Shown here: positions 51,860-63,300 of the stretch, one piece after another
How the letters are laid out: every line of letters starts with the position of its first letter
How positions within the stretch are numbered: position 1 is the first letter of the stretch
Origin: Mycobacterium simiae
Lineage (GTDB): Bacteria > Actinomycetota > Actinomycetes > Mycobacteriales > Mycobacteriaceae
Assembly: GCF_010727605.1 (NCBI RefSeq)
Contig: NZ_AP022568.1
Span: 5,518,001-5,582,000, forward strand
Direction: 5' to 3'
DNA length: 64,000 bases
Program-made: the position numbers and the translations under genes
The notes under the pieces: generated by a model
Database searches by the model: none
Told to the model about the DNA's origin: nothing
What the model saw: only the letters and a program-made list of their open reading frames with translations

Positions 51860-52335
51860 GTTGTTCCTCCTCCGTAATCCCCAAACTCTCTGCATGAGAG
51901 TAGATGACCTTCTTCGATTAAGCCTGTTTCGCGGACCGTCCGTTCACAATTGTTCACGGAACAGTACGGCGAATTCACTTTCAGTAACGACACAGTAACA
52001 GCGTTCTGGCCTCTTTGGGGTCCCTGAGCAGCGAAATCACAGTACTGCCACAGGCAAGCCTGCCCCGTCGTCGAGGGTCGCTGGCAGGGATTTGTTTTCT
52101 GCGATGCCACCGCTGGCTGAGTAAAAATCTTCCGGCCGTTAATCGGCCGCGCCGGCAGCAACGCCGCCATGGGGTGCCGGTGCTCGGCGTCATGCCGTCC
52201 AGCCGCGGCGTCGGTCGCCGCTGCCTGCGCAAATGCATACGGCAAGTGCGCCGGTGCTCGATACCAGCTACGCCGGACGCGCTGGTCACGGTTTGCGGTG
52301 GTCACGGTGCGTCCGCTCGGTGCCGGGTGGGTGGG
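51860..52335. other. Non-coding region upstream of pe19
   Basis: Contains the probable promoter and leader of pe19-esxM-esxN. Small inverted repeats are visible: ACTCTC-TGCAT-GAGAGT (51885-51901), CGGAC-C-GTCCG (51932-51942) and TGTTC-ACG-GAACA (51950-51962). I see no coding potential. The duplicated PPE sequence starts at 52330. Confidence 0.5.
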
Positions 52336-53539
52336 TTAGCCGGCGAAGGGTGGGCGGGCCATGACGGTGGGTTTGAAACCGTACCGTGGTCCCGACGCGC
52401 CGAAGCCATGTGCACCACCCATGCCCGCCAAGGGCATGCCACCGAGCAGATTCCCCGATCCGGCAGCTTCGGGGGCAGCACTGATCGCACTCACCGGCAC
52501 CGCGGTGGCATGACTAATCGCCGGCGCCGCCCCAGACCACACCGCCGGAACCGACAACTTACCGACCGAGGCCGCATTACCCAGCCCCGCGGCCACCGCC
52601 GGAGCGGCGTGAGCCGCACCGCCGCCCAGCATGCCACCCAAACCAGCCAAACCCTTAGGCGCCGCCGCCGCCGCACTGGCAGCCGCACCACCAATAGCCC
52701 CGGTACTCTTGGCGATCTGCACACCGAAGTTACCCATACCAACACTGAAGTACGGCAAACCCTCAGTGTTATAAGCGAAACCGGCAAACGGACTCAAACC
52801 ATTGACGAAGTTGGCGAAGCTCGTCGGCAACGTCGTCTGCCCGGTCAGCAAAAACCATATTTCGCTGAACGGATCCGTCGCAGTCGGAGTAGCCGCGGCG
52901 GCCAACGCCTTAGGCGTCTGCGTGATCGCGCTCGCCGTCGTGCTACTGGCATTACCCGCGGCGGTACTCGTCGCCGAGCTGACCGCACTGCCCTGTTGAG
53001 CCTGACCGTTCGCGTTGGTGACCTCGGGCGCCTCTTTGAACGGAGTCACCTTCGTCGCCGTCGACGACTGCGCAGCATAGCTAAACATAGTGCTGGAGTC
53101 CTGCGCCCACATGTGCCCGTACTGCGCTTCCAACTGGGCAATCACACTGGTGTTTTGACCCAACACGTTGGTCTGCAACGCCTGCATCAACAACGCACGG
53201 TTCTGCGCCACCAACGGCGGCGGCACCACCGACTGGAACGCACTCTCAAACGCCGCCGCCGCAGAAGACAACTGCGACGCCGTGTGCTCAGCCTGAACCG
53301 CCGTGGCCTTCATCCACGTCACATACGGAGTCAACGCCTGCACCGCAGCAGCCGAGGCCGCACCCAGCCACTCCTCACTCGCCAACTGCGTCACCACGTT
53401 CTCATAACCCATCGCAGCCGAATTCAACTCCGCCGCAAGAGAACGCCACGCCGACGCCGCCGTCGTCATCGACGTCGACCCCGCACCCGCATACATGCGA
53501 GCCGAATTCACCTCCGGAGGTAACGCCCCAAAATCCATC
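52330..53539. repeat. 1.21-kb direct repeat, copy 1 (PPE gene body)
   Basis: Matches 55306-56515 at a constant offset of 2,976 bp. I saw no base difference in the lines compared, and long frames on both strands translate identically. The match starts six bases outside the stop codon and ends inside the start codon region. Confidence 0.93.
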
Positions 53540-53544
53540 GACAT
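52336..53544 (-). CDS. PPE family protein (PPE26-like), copy b of an exact duplicate
   Basis: PPE protein of 402 residues. The PPE domain has [27 protein letters not shown] and NVLGQNTSVIAQLE. GKLSVPAVW marks the SVP subgroup, and the end is GFKPTVMARPPFAG. Apart from the first residues (MSM before DFG rather than MM) it is identical to the protein at 55312-56517. AGGAGG lies upstream of the ATG at 53544, and this leader differs from that of the other copy. It follows the PPE at 53603-54826 by 58 bp and precedes pe19. It is an extra gene compared with the M. tuberculosis order PPE25-PE18-PPE26-PPE27-PE19. Confidence 0.93.
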   Translation of the reverse strand: MSMDFGALPPEVNSARMYAGAGSTSMTTAASAWRSLAAELNSAAMGYENVVTQLASEEWLGAASAAAVQALTPYVTWMKATAVQAEHTASQLSSAAAAFESAFQSVVPPPLVAQNRALLMQALQTNVLGQNTSVIAQLEAQYGHMWAQDSSTMFSYAAQSSTATKVTPFKEAPEVTNANGQAQQGSAVSSATSTAAGNASSTTASAITQTPKALAAAATPTATDPFSEIWFLLTGQTTLPTSFANFVNGLSPFAGFAYNTEGLPYFSVGMGNFGVQIAKSTGAIGGAAASAAAAAPKGLAGLGGMLGGGAAHAAPAVAAGLGNAASVGKLSVPAVWSGAAPAISHATAVPVSAISAAPEAAGSGNLLGGMPLAGMGGAHGFGASGPRYGFKPTVMARPPFAG

Positions 53545-53602
53545 GTTGCCTCCTGATTGTTGTCGGATCGCGGTTGTCCAGATGCACTCATAGGAATGGA
53601 GG

Positions 53603-54826
53603 TCATCCCGCCGAGGGTGGTCGAGCCAGCACGGCGTGTTTGAAGCCGTATTTGTGGCTGAAGCCGGCGGCGCCGCGCCGTCCCATGCCATTCATGGGCA
53701 TGCCCTGCAAGATGCCGTTGTTGGTGGGCCCAGGCCCGGAGGGTGCCACCTGGGTGACGGTCGTCGCCGGAATGGCCGATTCCTGCGCTCCGCTGGGGAC
53801 ACTGCCCCACGCGGACGGCACCGACAGTCCACCGATCTTGGTCGAGGACGCCAAATTCGCCGCAATTCCGCCCGGATGGCCGCCGCCCAGGGCCGCAAGC
53901 CCGGCGAACTGCGGGGTCGGATACCAGGCACCGGACGCGCCGGCGGTGGTTCCCGCCCCGAACGTGAGCTGCTGCTGAATCGAATAGCCGAAGCTTCCTA
54001 TCCCGGTCCCGAAATACGGAAAGCCGGTCAAGTTCTTGAAGACGACGGTGAAGAAGCTGGGAGTCAGCCCCATCGGGTTGTCCGGAGTGGGAATGGTGAA
54101 CCAGCCCGACCACCACGGCGGGTCGGTCGCCGCGGCCGTGGGATTGGCGGCTGTCGCCGTCGTAAGCTGTTGCAGCGCTTGGGGAACCGCATCGGTCGAA
54201 CCGAGCTGCGACGCAACCCCGGCGGCGGTCTGCCCGGACTGGCCCGCGGGCTCGGCGGTGGCCTGGGCCACCGCGAGTGCCTGGTCGCTCGTCGCGTCCG
54301 GGGTGGTGGTGTCGGGCGGCGCCTCGAACGGCGACAGCTCGGTCGCGGCGGCCGACGCTGCGGCATACCCGTACATCGCTGCGGCGTCCTGGGCCCACAT
54401 CTGCAGGTACTCGGCCTCGGTGGCCGCGATCGCCGGCGTGTTCTGGCCGAAGAAATTGGTCGCAATCAGGGTCGCCAGCAGCATGCGGTTGGCCGCAATC
54501 ACCGGTGGCGGCACCGTCATCGCGAACGCGGTCTCGAAAGCGGCCGCGGCCGCGCGGGCCTGGGCGGCGGCCTGCTCGGCCTGGGCGGTCGCGGCGACCA
54601 GCCACGTCACGAAAGGTGCCGCCGCGGACACCATCGACGCGGCGGCGGGCCCAAGCCACCGGCCGGCGGTCAGCTCCGCGATGACCGAGCTGTAGCCGCT
54701 GGCTGCGGTGCCTAATTCCGCGGCCAGCCCGTCCCAGGCAGCGGCGGCGGCCATCAGCGGGCCCGATCCCGGGCCCGTATAGATCAGACCCGAGGTGATT
54801 TCTGGCGGTACGGCACCGTAGTCCAT
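53603..54826 (-). CDS. PPE family protein (PPE25/PPE27-like)
   Basis: PPE protein of 407 residues. The domain shows [27 protein letters not shown] and [14 protein letters not shown]. The C-terminal part has [19 protein letters not shown] and GGLSVPSAW and ends in [14 protein letters not shown]. It is a clear paralogue of the PPE at 57003-58232, with nearly the same C-terminal third. The ATG at 54826 lacks a strong ribosome-binding site. It opens the second PPE-PPE-PE block. Confidence 0.92.
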   Translation of the reverse strand: MDYGAVPPEITSGLIYTGPGSGPLMAAAAAWDGLAAELGTAASGYSSVIAELTAGRWLGPAAASMVSAAAPFVTWLVAATAQAEQAAAQARAAAAAFETAFAMTVPPPVIAANRMLLATLIATNFFGQNTPAIAATEAEYLQMWAQDAAAMYGYAAASAAATELSPFEAPPDTTTPDATSDQALAVAQATAEPAGQSGQTAAGVASQLGSTDAVPQALQQLTTATAANPTAAATDPPWWSGWFTIPTPDNPMGLTPSFFTVVFKNLTGFPYFGTGIGSFGYSIQQQLTFGAGTTAGASGAWYPTPQFAGLAALGGGHPGGIAANLASSTKIGGLSVPSAWGSVPSGAQESAIPATTVTQVAPSGPGPTNNGILQGMPMNGMGRRGAAGFSHKYGFKHAVLARPPSAG

Positions 54827-55311
54827 GTGCTACGAAGCGGCCCGTTGGAATGGCATGTGTTCCTCGCAAGTGCAGTGTCGACGACCTGACCCGAAGTTGT
54901 CGGAAGCGAGGTTAAAACGATGGGAACCGGCGGCAAAGGTCCGTGGCGTCACCGAACGCACGACCAGCCGCCGAACGGGCCGGGACTATCCGACAGACGT
55001 CGAAGATGCCAGGCGAGCGGTCCTGCCGCGCGGGTGCGGCGGCCACCTGCGAAGATATGCAAACAGCTCAGCGTGCCGGAGTTTGCTATTTGCGGGCATG
55101 CCCGTCAATTGACGGGCGACAAAAAACACCAGTTTCGGATAAAAATCCGCCAGCGGCAAAAAGCCGCGTCGCGAACGGCTAAACAGCCGCAAAACGGTCA
55201 AACCGGTGCAATGCGCGGACCGCTTTTAGGCGCTAACCCGTTGATGCCCCAACGGAATGCACGCACGACGGCATTGACCGTCGTGCGTGCATTCCACAAT
55301 CGCGCGGTGGG
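54827..55311. other. Non-coding region with a run of hairpins between PPE duplicates
   Basis: About 485 bp with no credible gene. Inverted repeats follow each other closely: CGGGCATGCCCG (55093-55104), GCCCGTCAATTGACGGGC (55100-55117), CGGAT-AAAA-ATCCG (55136-55149), GCGGC-AAAAA-GCCGC (55153-55167), CGGCT-AAAC-AGCCG (55176-55189), CGGT-CAA-ACCG (55195-55205), and the long stem at 55254-55295. The A-rich loops make this stretch locally AT-richer. It probably contains the end of one PPE transcript and the promoter of the next. Confidence 0.75.
55254..55295 (-). terminator. 18-bp perfect stem-loop after a PPE gene
   Basis: GGAATGCACGCACGACGG and its exact reverse complement flank a six-base loop (CATTGA). 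The hairpin lies 17 bases after the stop codon of the PPE at 55312-56517. No T-run follows; strong GC-rich stems without one are usual for mycobacterial terminators. Because it is perfectly symmetric, it could act on both strands. Confidence 0.7.
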
Positions 55312-56515
55312 TTAGCCGGCGAAGGGTGGGCGGGCCATGACGGTGGGTTTGAAACCGTACCGTGGTCCCGACGCGCCGAAGCCATGTGCACCACCCATGC
55401 CCGCCAAGGGCATGCCACCGAGCAGATTCCCCGATCCGGCAGCTTCGGGGGCAGCACTGATCGCACTCACCGGCACCGCGGTGGCATGACTAATCGCCGG
55501 CGCCGCCCCAGACCACACCGCCGGAACCGACAACTTACCGACCGAGGCCGCATTACCCAGCCCCGCGGCCACCGCCGGAGCGGCGTGAGCCGCACCGCCG
55601 CCCAGCATGCCACCCAAACCAGCCAAACCCTTAGGCGCCGCCGCCGCCGCACTGGCAGCCGCACCACCAATAGCCCCGGTACTCTTGGCGATCTGCACAC
55701 CGAAGTTACCCATACCAACACTGAAGTACGGCAAACCCTCAGTGTTATAAGCGAAACCGGCAAACGGACTCAAACCATTGACGAAGTTGGCGAAGCTCGT
55801 CGGCAACGTCGTCTGCCCGGTCAGCAAAAACCATATTTCGCTGAACGGATCCGTCGCAGTCGGAGTAGCCGCGGCGGCCAACGCCTTAGGCGTCTGCGTG
55901 ATCGCGCTCGCCGTCGTGCTACTGGCATTACCCGCGGCGGTACTCGTCGCCGAGCTGACCGCACTGCCCTGTTGAGCCTGACCGTTCGCGTTGGTGACCT
56001 CGGGCGCCTCTTTGAACGGAGTCACCTTCGTCGCCGTCGACGACTGCGCAGCATAGCTAAACATAGTGCTGGAGTCCTGCGCCCACATGTGCCCGTACTG
56101 CGCTTCCAACTGGGCAATCACACTGGTGTTTTGACCCAACACGTTGGTCTGCAACGCCTGCATCAACAACGCACGGTTCTGCGCCACCAACGGCGGCGGC
56201 ACCACCGACTGGAACGCACTCTCAAACGCCGCCGCCGCAGAAGACAACTGCGACGCCGTGTGCTCAGCCTGAACCGCCGTGGCCTTCATCCACGTCACAT
56301 ACGGAGTCAACGCCTGCACCGCAGCAGCCGAGGCCGCACCCAGCCACTCCTCACTCGCCAACTGCGTCACCACGTTCTCATAACCCATCGCAGCCGAATT
56401 CAACTCCGCCGCAAGAGAACGCCACGCCGACGCCGCCGTCGTCATCGACGTCGACCCCGCACCCGCATACATGCGAGCCGAATTCACCTCCGGAGGTAAC
56501 GCCCCAAAATCCATC
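55306..56515. repeat. 1.21-kb direct repeat, copy 2 (PPE gene body)
   Basis: Second copy of the block at 52330-53539, offset 2,976 bp. Outside the borders the sequences differ completely: this copy ends in the 18-bp hairpin and begins with the pe18 junction, while the other has different leaders and downstream DNA. Confidence 0.93.
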
Positions 56516-56517
56516 AT
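55312..56517 (-). CDS. PPE family protein (PPE26-like), copy a of an exact duplicate
   Basis: PPE protein of 401 residues, SVP subgroup (GKLSVPAVW). From DFGALPPE onwards it is identical to the protein at 52336-53544. The ATG at 56517 has AAGGAG six bases upstream, overlapping the PE stop, so it is coupled to the PE gene in the classical PE-PPE arrangement. This is probably the original position, because it matches PPE26 after PE18 in M. tuberculosis. Codon choice is more A/T-ending than in the neighbouring PPE genes. Confidence 0.94.
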   Translation of the reverse strand: MMDFGALPPEVNSARMYAGAGSTSMTTAASAWRSLAAELNSAAMGYENVVTQLASEEWLGAASAAAVQALTPYVTWMKATAVQAEHTASQLSSAAAAFESAFQSVVPPPLVAQNRALLMQALQTNVLGQNTSVIAQLEAQYGHMWAQDSSTMFSYAAQSSTATKVTPFKEAPEVTNANGQAQQGSAVSSATSTAAGNASSTTASAITQTPKALAAAATPTATDPFSEIWFLLTGQTTLPTSFANFVNGLSPFAGFAYNTEGLPYFSVGMGNFGVQIAKSTGAIGGAAASAAAAAPKGLAGLGGMLGGGAAHAAPAVAAGLGNAASVGKLSVPAVWSGAAPAISHATAVPVSAISAAPEAAGSGNLLGGMPLAGMGGAHGFGASGPRYGFKPTVMARPPFAG

Positions 56518-56527
56518 TGTGATCTCC

Positions 56528-56827
56528 TTAGCCCGCCGCGGCCGCGTTGGCCGCTTCCGTGAGCGCGTACGAATCCGAACTGGTGCGCAGGGTCTGGACG
56601 AATAGTTGGTGAATCGAGTCCGCCTGGGCGCTGATGGTCTGATACATATGCGCGTGCGCGGCAAATTGCGCGGCAACCATCGTGGAGACGCCGTCGGCCG
56701 CGGCCGGCACCACGCCCGTCGTCGGCCCCGCGGCCGCGGCATTCTGGGCGGTCAACGCCGAACCGATCCCTTGCAACGTACCCGCCGCCGCCGCCAACGC
56801 TTCTGGCCGCGTTGTCACAAACGACAT
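56528..56827 (-). CDS. pe18: PE family protein PE18
   Basis: PE protein of 99 residues, PE domain only. The PE residues are at 8-9 (TRPEAL), and the secretion signal YxxxE is present as YALTE. The ATG at 56827 is preferred over an open ten-codon extension. The stop lies ten bases before the PPE start, and the PPE ribosome-binding site overlaps the PE stop. It probably forms an ESX-5-exported heterodimer with that PPE. Confidence 0.94.
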   Translation of the reverse strand: MSFVTTRPEALAAAAGTLQGIGSALTAQNAAAAGPTTGVVPAAADGVSTMVAAQFAAHAHMYQTISAQADSIHQLFVQTLRTSSDSYALTEAANAAAAG

Positions 56828-57002
56828 GTGATTCCTTCCTCGATAACCGTCCGGCACACACGCCGGCGGGCTTTCCCAACAATGACGTTAGTTTGATCGC
56901 GGTTTGCCATGCCGTCTCCCCGCGAACTGTTCAGACCCGGACAACTTCTGTTCATCTTTTGGACGCTTTTTATTTGTTGAAGAAATCGAAGTGTCCATCG
57001 TG

Positions 57003-58232
57003 TTATCCCGCGGACGGAGGTCGAATGAGAACACTTCGTTTGAAGCCGTATTTGTGGGTGAAGCCGGCGGCGCCGCGTCGGCCCGTACCGCCCATGGGCA
57101 TGCCCTGCAAGACACCGTTGTTGGTGGGGCCTGCGGCTGCCGGCGCGGTGTAGTTGACGGTCGTGGCGTGGATCGCCGGTTCCTCGACGACGGGTGGTGT
57201 GGCGCCGGTCCACGTGGAGGGCACCGACAATCCGCCCACCTTGATCGAGCTGGCGAAGTTCGCTGCCGCAATGCCGCCGGGGTGACCACCGCCGAGTGCT
57301 GCCAGTCCAGCGAACTGCGGCGTCGGGTACCACGCACCACTAGCACCGGCCGTCGCACCGGTACCGAACGTCAGCTGCTGGCCAATGCCGTAGCCGAAGT
57401 TGCCGATACCGACGCCGAAGTAAGCCTGCAGGGCCTGGCGCAAGGTATTAAAGAAGCTCGGGTTGAGCCCCATGGGGTTGCTCGGGGTCGGGATGCCTAG
57501 CCACCCAGCCCACCAGGGCGGATCCGTTGCGGCGGTGCTGGACGGATCGGCCGTCACGGGCGCCGTCGCGAGCTGTTGCAACAGTTGGGGCACCGTGCCG
57601 TTGGTGGCCATCTGGGTGGTGCTCGCCGCTGTCTGTCCGGATTTCCCGGCCGGCTCTGCGGCCGCCTTGCTGGTGGCGAGCGCCTGGTTGGTCGTTCCTT
57701 CCGGGTTGGTGGTTTGCGGCGACGACGTGATCGGCGGCAGTTGCGTATCGATCGCGGACGCCGCCGCGTAGCTGTACATCGCGGCGGCGTCTTGGGCCCA
57801 CATCGCAACGTAGTGGGCTTCGGTGGCGGCGATCGCCGGCGTGTTCTGGCCGAAGAAGTTCGTCGATATCAGGATCGCCAGTTGCATGCGGTTGGCGGCG
57901 ATCACTGGCGGGGGCACAGTCATCATGAACGCTGTCTCGAAAGCCGCCGCGGCGCTGCGAGCCTGGATGGCGGTCTGCTCCGTGTCGGCGGCCATGCCGC
58001 TGAGCCAGGTCAGGTAGGGCAACACCGCGGCAATCATCCGCTGCGAGGCGGGCCCGATCCACGGCCCGGCGGTCAGCTCGGCGATCACCGAACGGTAGCC
58101 GCTGGCCGCCATGGCCAACTCCGCCGACAGCGCGTCCCACCCTGCGGCCGCAGCCATCATCGGCCCCGATCCGGGGCCCGCGTACATGCGACCGGAATTG
58201 ATTTCGGGCGGTAACGCCCCGAAGTCGAACAC
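57003..58232 (-). CDS. PPE family protein (PPE25-like)
   Basis: PPE protein of 409 residues, first of the PE/PPE series in the ESX-5 locus. The domain shows [28 protein letters not shown] and [33 protein letters not shown] and GGLSVPSTW are in the C-terminal third, and the end is GFKRSVLIRPPSAG. The GTG at 58232 has GAGGAGG seven bases upstream; an upstream open extension is rejected. It is a paralogue of the PPE at 53603-54826. pe18 follows after about 175 bp. Confidence 0.93.
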   Translation of the reverse strand: MFDFGALPPEINSGRMYAGPGSGPMMAAAAGWDALSAELAMAASGYRSVIAELTAGPWIGPASQRMIAAVLPYLTWLSGMAADTEQTAIQARSAAAAFETAFMMTVPPPVIAANRMQLAILISTNFFGQNTPAIAATEAHYVAMWAQDAAAMYSYAAASAIDTQLPPITSSPQTTNPEGTTNQALATSKAAAEPAGKSGQTAASTTQMATNGTVPQLLQQLATAPVTADPSSTAATDPPWWAGWLGIPTPSNPMGLNPSFFNTLRQALQAYFGVGIGNFGYGIGQQLTFGTGATAGASGAWYPTPQFAGLAALGGGHPGGIAAANFASSIKVGGLSVPSTWTGATPPVVEEPAIHATTVNYTAPAAAGPTNNGVLQGMPMGGTGRRGAAGFTHKYGFKRSVLIRPPSAG

Positions 58233-58697
58233 CGTGTCCTCCTCAAATGGCCGCAATTGAATTTGGGCTATCGCATAAGAACGTCACGAACTTTTGGCCG
58301 CTTCGGCAATTGCCACCGTGGACGGCCGACTCGTTGGATGTCAGGCGCATCCAGCCGTCGGCAGTCCGGGCAGCGAGCAATCCGACCGCGTCCGGTGTGT
58401 CCGCCTCACGGTCCCGGAAAACGCGCTCCACCATCGTTTTTCCGGGCCGTGACACGAGCGGCCTACCCGTCCCGCGTCGATCGCCCCCGCTGTCAGCAAC
58501 CGAGCGACAGCTCATTGCGCTGAACTGCCGCTCGTGGAAGACATTAATGGCTCGTCAGCGTCATCGCCGACCGGTGATGCCAACTATTCATGCCGAGCCA
58601 ACCATTGTTCATTCCCGGCCAACTCATGTTCATTTATTGCGTCCGGTTGTTCACCTTCGGTTCGCTTGAGGTTTCAACGCGGGGCGTGCACACACCC
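58233..58697. other. Non-coding region upstream of the ESX-5 PE/PPE operon
   Basis: About 465 bp, presumed to hold the promoter for the PPE25-like gene. Three imperfect direct repeats beginning GCCAAC and containing TTCAT start at 58579, 58597 and 58618, 18 and 21 bp apart. No gene was found. Confidence 0.5.
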
Positions 58698-60315
<1,618 letters not shown>

Positions 60316-60367
60316 CCAGGCTCGACCACGATTAACCCGGGGTCAAGCCCCACTCGGCGACTAGCCA

Positions 60368-63300
60368 CTACTTGCGTATTTCGGTCGCCGCCACCTGGAC
60401 GAACACACCGGTGTCTTCGGCCATCAGCAGGCCTCGACCACGGGGCAGCGGGCCACCCTTCATCTTGCCGCGGATGAAGCCCTCGTCGGGGTCGGCGTCC
60501 ATCACCAGCAACGGGGTGTTCGCCTGGTGCAGCGCCCGCAGGATCGGGTCGCTGCCCGCCGAGGACCAACCGCCGAAGGTGCGGGTGACCAGGACATGCA
60601 GACCGACGTCCGCGGCCCGCGTCACCCACGGAGCGATCTGCTGCAGCGGCGAATCGAAGCCGGGCGGCAGCTGCTGGACGTCGTCGACGATCAGGAAGAT
60701 CTCCGGGCCGCTCCACCACGACCGCGACAGCAACTCCTCGGCGGACAGACCGGGCGGAGGCTGTCGGGTGGCCAGGGTGGCCGCCAACTCGCCGACCATG
60801 GCGTGCACGCCATCCAGGTTGTAGGCGAACCTTTCCACATACTCGGTGCCCAGCGTGGTCAACAGCTGACGGCGCGGGTCGATGAGCCAGACCTGGGCCG
60901 ACGGCTTGCCCTGTGGCGGTGTCGGTGCGGTGCTGGATCCGGGCGCATACAGCCGACCGATCTCGGACATGATCGTCGCCAGTGTCGTGGTGCGGCCGCA
61001 CTCGCGTCGGCCGGTCACCATCAAGTGGGCGTTCTCGTTGAAATTGAGGTACACCGGCGCCAAGTCCAATTCCGAGATGGCCCAAGCAATTCCGCCCACA
61101 CCCACGCCTTGGCGGTGGTCGCGGGCGGCGAGTTCGCGCACCTGCTCCACCCCGAACCGGGCCGGCAGCCGGCGCACCGGCGGCGCCTGGCCGCTTGCCA
61201 GCCGGCTGACGGCCGCGATGACACTGTCGGATTCGAAGATCTTGTCGGCGGTGCTGGCCATTGCGGGCCGGGCCACCAGCGTGTGCAGACCCGCCTGCGG
61301 ATCGCTGTCCAGGCGCACGTAGTTGACCGCAACCATGCCGCGTCCGGGCTTGACCGGAACATCCTTGGCGAAGCGGGAGCGCACCAACTTGGCGTCTTCG
61401 ACTGCGGCCAGGCGCAATTCGATGCGGGAACCGAACCCGCTACGGACCGGCGGGCGCAGCTCCGATTCGCGGTCGGCCGTCACCACCACGTGCACCCCGA
61501 ACGAGGGACCCTGGTTGATGATCTGGTTGACCTGTTCGATCAACACCTCGTTCTCCTCGGCGAGCGCGCGGTAGTTGTCGATCACCAGGTAAACGTCGCC
61601 GAAGCCGTCGTTGGGTACCGGTCCGGCCTCACCGCCGAACTTGCGGCGGCGGAACACGTCCATCGAGGCGATGCCGTATTCCAGGAAGCTGCGCTTACGG
61701 TCACGCACCAGTGCTAGCAACTCGGCCACCGTCCGGCGGACACCGTACGGATCGGTCGGACCGGCGACCTCACCCACGTGCGGAAGACGCGCGATCGTCG
61801 TCAACGCCGTGCTGCTGTATGCCAGGCAGTAGAACTGGACTTGCTCGGGCGTGTGGGTCAGCGCCGCGGCGCAGATCAGCGTCTGCAGTGCCGTCGTCTT
61901 TCCCGCACCGCCCGCACCCAGGATCAACACGTTGGCGCCCGGCCCGGAAGTGTCGACCGTCCACGGCGGCTGGTCATGCTTGAACGGCCGGTCGATGATG
62001 CCGATCGGGAAGACCAGATCCCGGGCGGTGCCGTAATCCTGGTGCCACGGCCGGCCCAGGAATCGGTTGACCAGGTCGTCGATCGCGACCGGCTGGGTCA
62101 GCGGCGGCTGCCACAGCCGGTACGGCTCGAAATCGATCTTGCGGAGCTGGTTGATGATCTCCGTGCCGACCTTGGGCGTCCGGATGCCTTCCTCGTCTTC
62201 TTCTTCGACCTCGACCGGCTCCCCGTCGAGCAGCTCACCATTGCCGATGATGGCTTCCGGCTCGATCTCCGGCCCGCCGACACTGACCTCGAGCGGCGTG
62301 AACGAGGTGGTGAACAGCTGCGGGCGAATGTAATCGATGCTGTGCACCAACACCGGCGCCTCGTCGCCGTCGGCGTCGACACCCCGGGCGTAGTAGTCGC
62401 GCCACAGGAACTCCGCCTGGAACCGGACGATGTCCTCCAGGCTCCGACGGAAGTACCCCAAACCGGCCTGTGCGGGCAGGTTGACGGCGTTGGGCACACC
62501 GGCGGCCTGTGCCGCGCCCGCGGTGCGGGCTTTGAGCACCAGGCGATAACCCATGTTCTCCATGAGCTTTTCGGCCCGGCTTTCGATGGTCTGCGAGGCC
62601 ATCATCAGGTGGATCCAGTATGCGCGGCCCTGCCGGCCGATCGAGTCGAGGACGTCGACCGCGGTCGGCATGATGCGGAACCATTCGTAGAACTCGTCGA
62701 TGACGACGACGAGCATCGGCAGCGGCGGCATGTCCTGGCCGCGGGCCCGCATCCGGGCCCGCACCGAGTTGTATTCCTTGGCGTCGTCGACACCGGCGTT
62801 GTCGCACACCGCCTTGCGACGGGCGATCTCGCCCCAGAGCGCGTCCAGGAACCGTTCCATCAGCGCCTGGTCTTCTTCGAGGTCGGTGATGATGCGGGAG
62901 ACGTGCGGCACCCCGGCGAACGGCTTTACCGCCGACCCACCCTTGAGGTCGGCCAGCACGAACTGCAACTCCTCGGGCGGATGGGCGAGCATGAGCGACT
63001 CGATTACGGTGCGCACCAGCGTCGACTTACCGGAACCCGTCGTTCCGGACATGACACCGTGCGGACCGTCGCCGCCCTCGTCCAGCGACTTCATGTCCAG
63101 GAACAGCAATTCGCCGTTGTCGGAGCGGTTGCCGAACGGCACCCGCAACCGTGAGCGGCCCATCGTGTCGGTCCGGGAACCCCACAGCGAATCGAAGTCG
63201 ATGTTGCCTGGATCGTCGATTCCGTAGTAGGACAAGATGTCTCGGGCGCCGATGTGGGCGACCCGCTGGCCGATCTCCTCGTAGGCTTCGGCGAGGCGCC

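Noticed and set aside
52015..53523. 502-codon + strand frame over the duplicated PPE, repeated at 55384-56499
   Set aside because: Arg/His-rich antisense shadow of the PPE. Its duplication only mirrors the duplicated gene.
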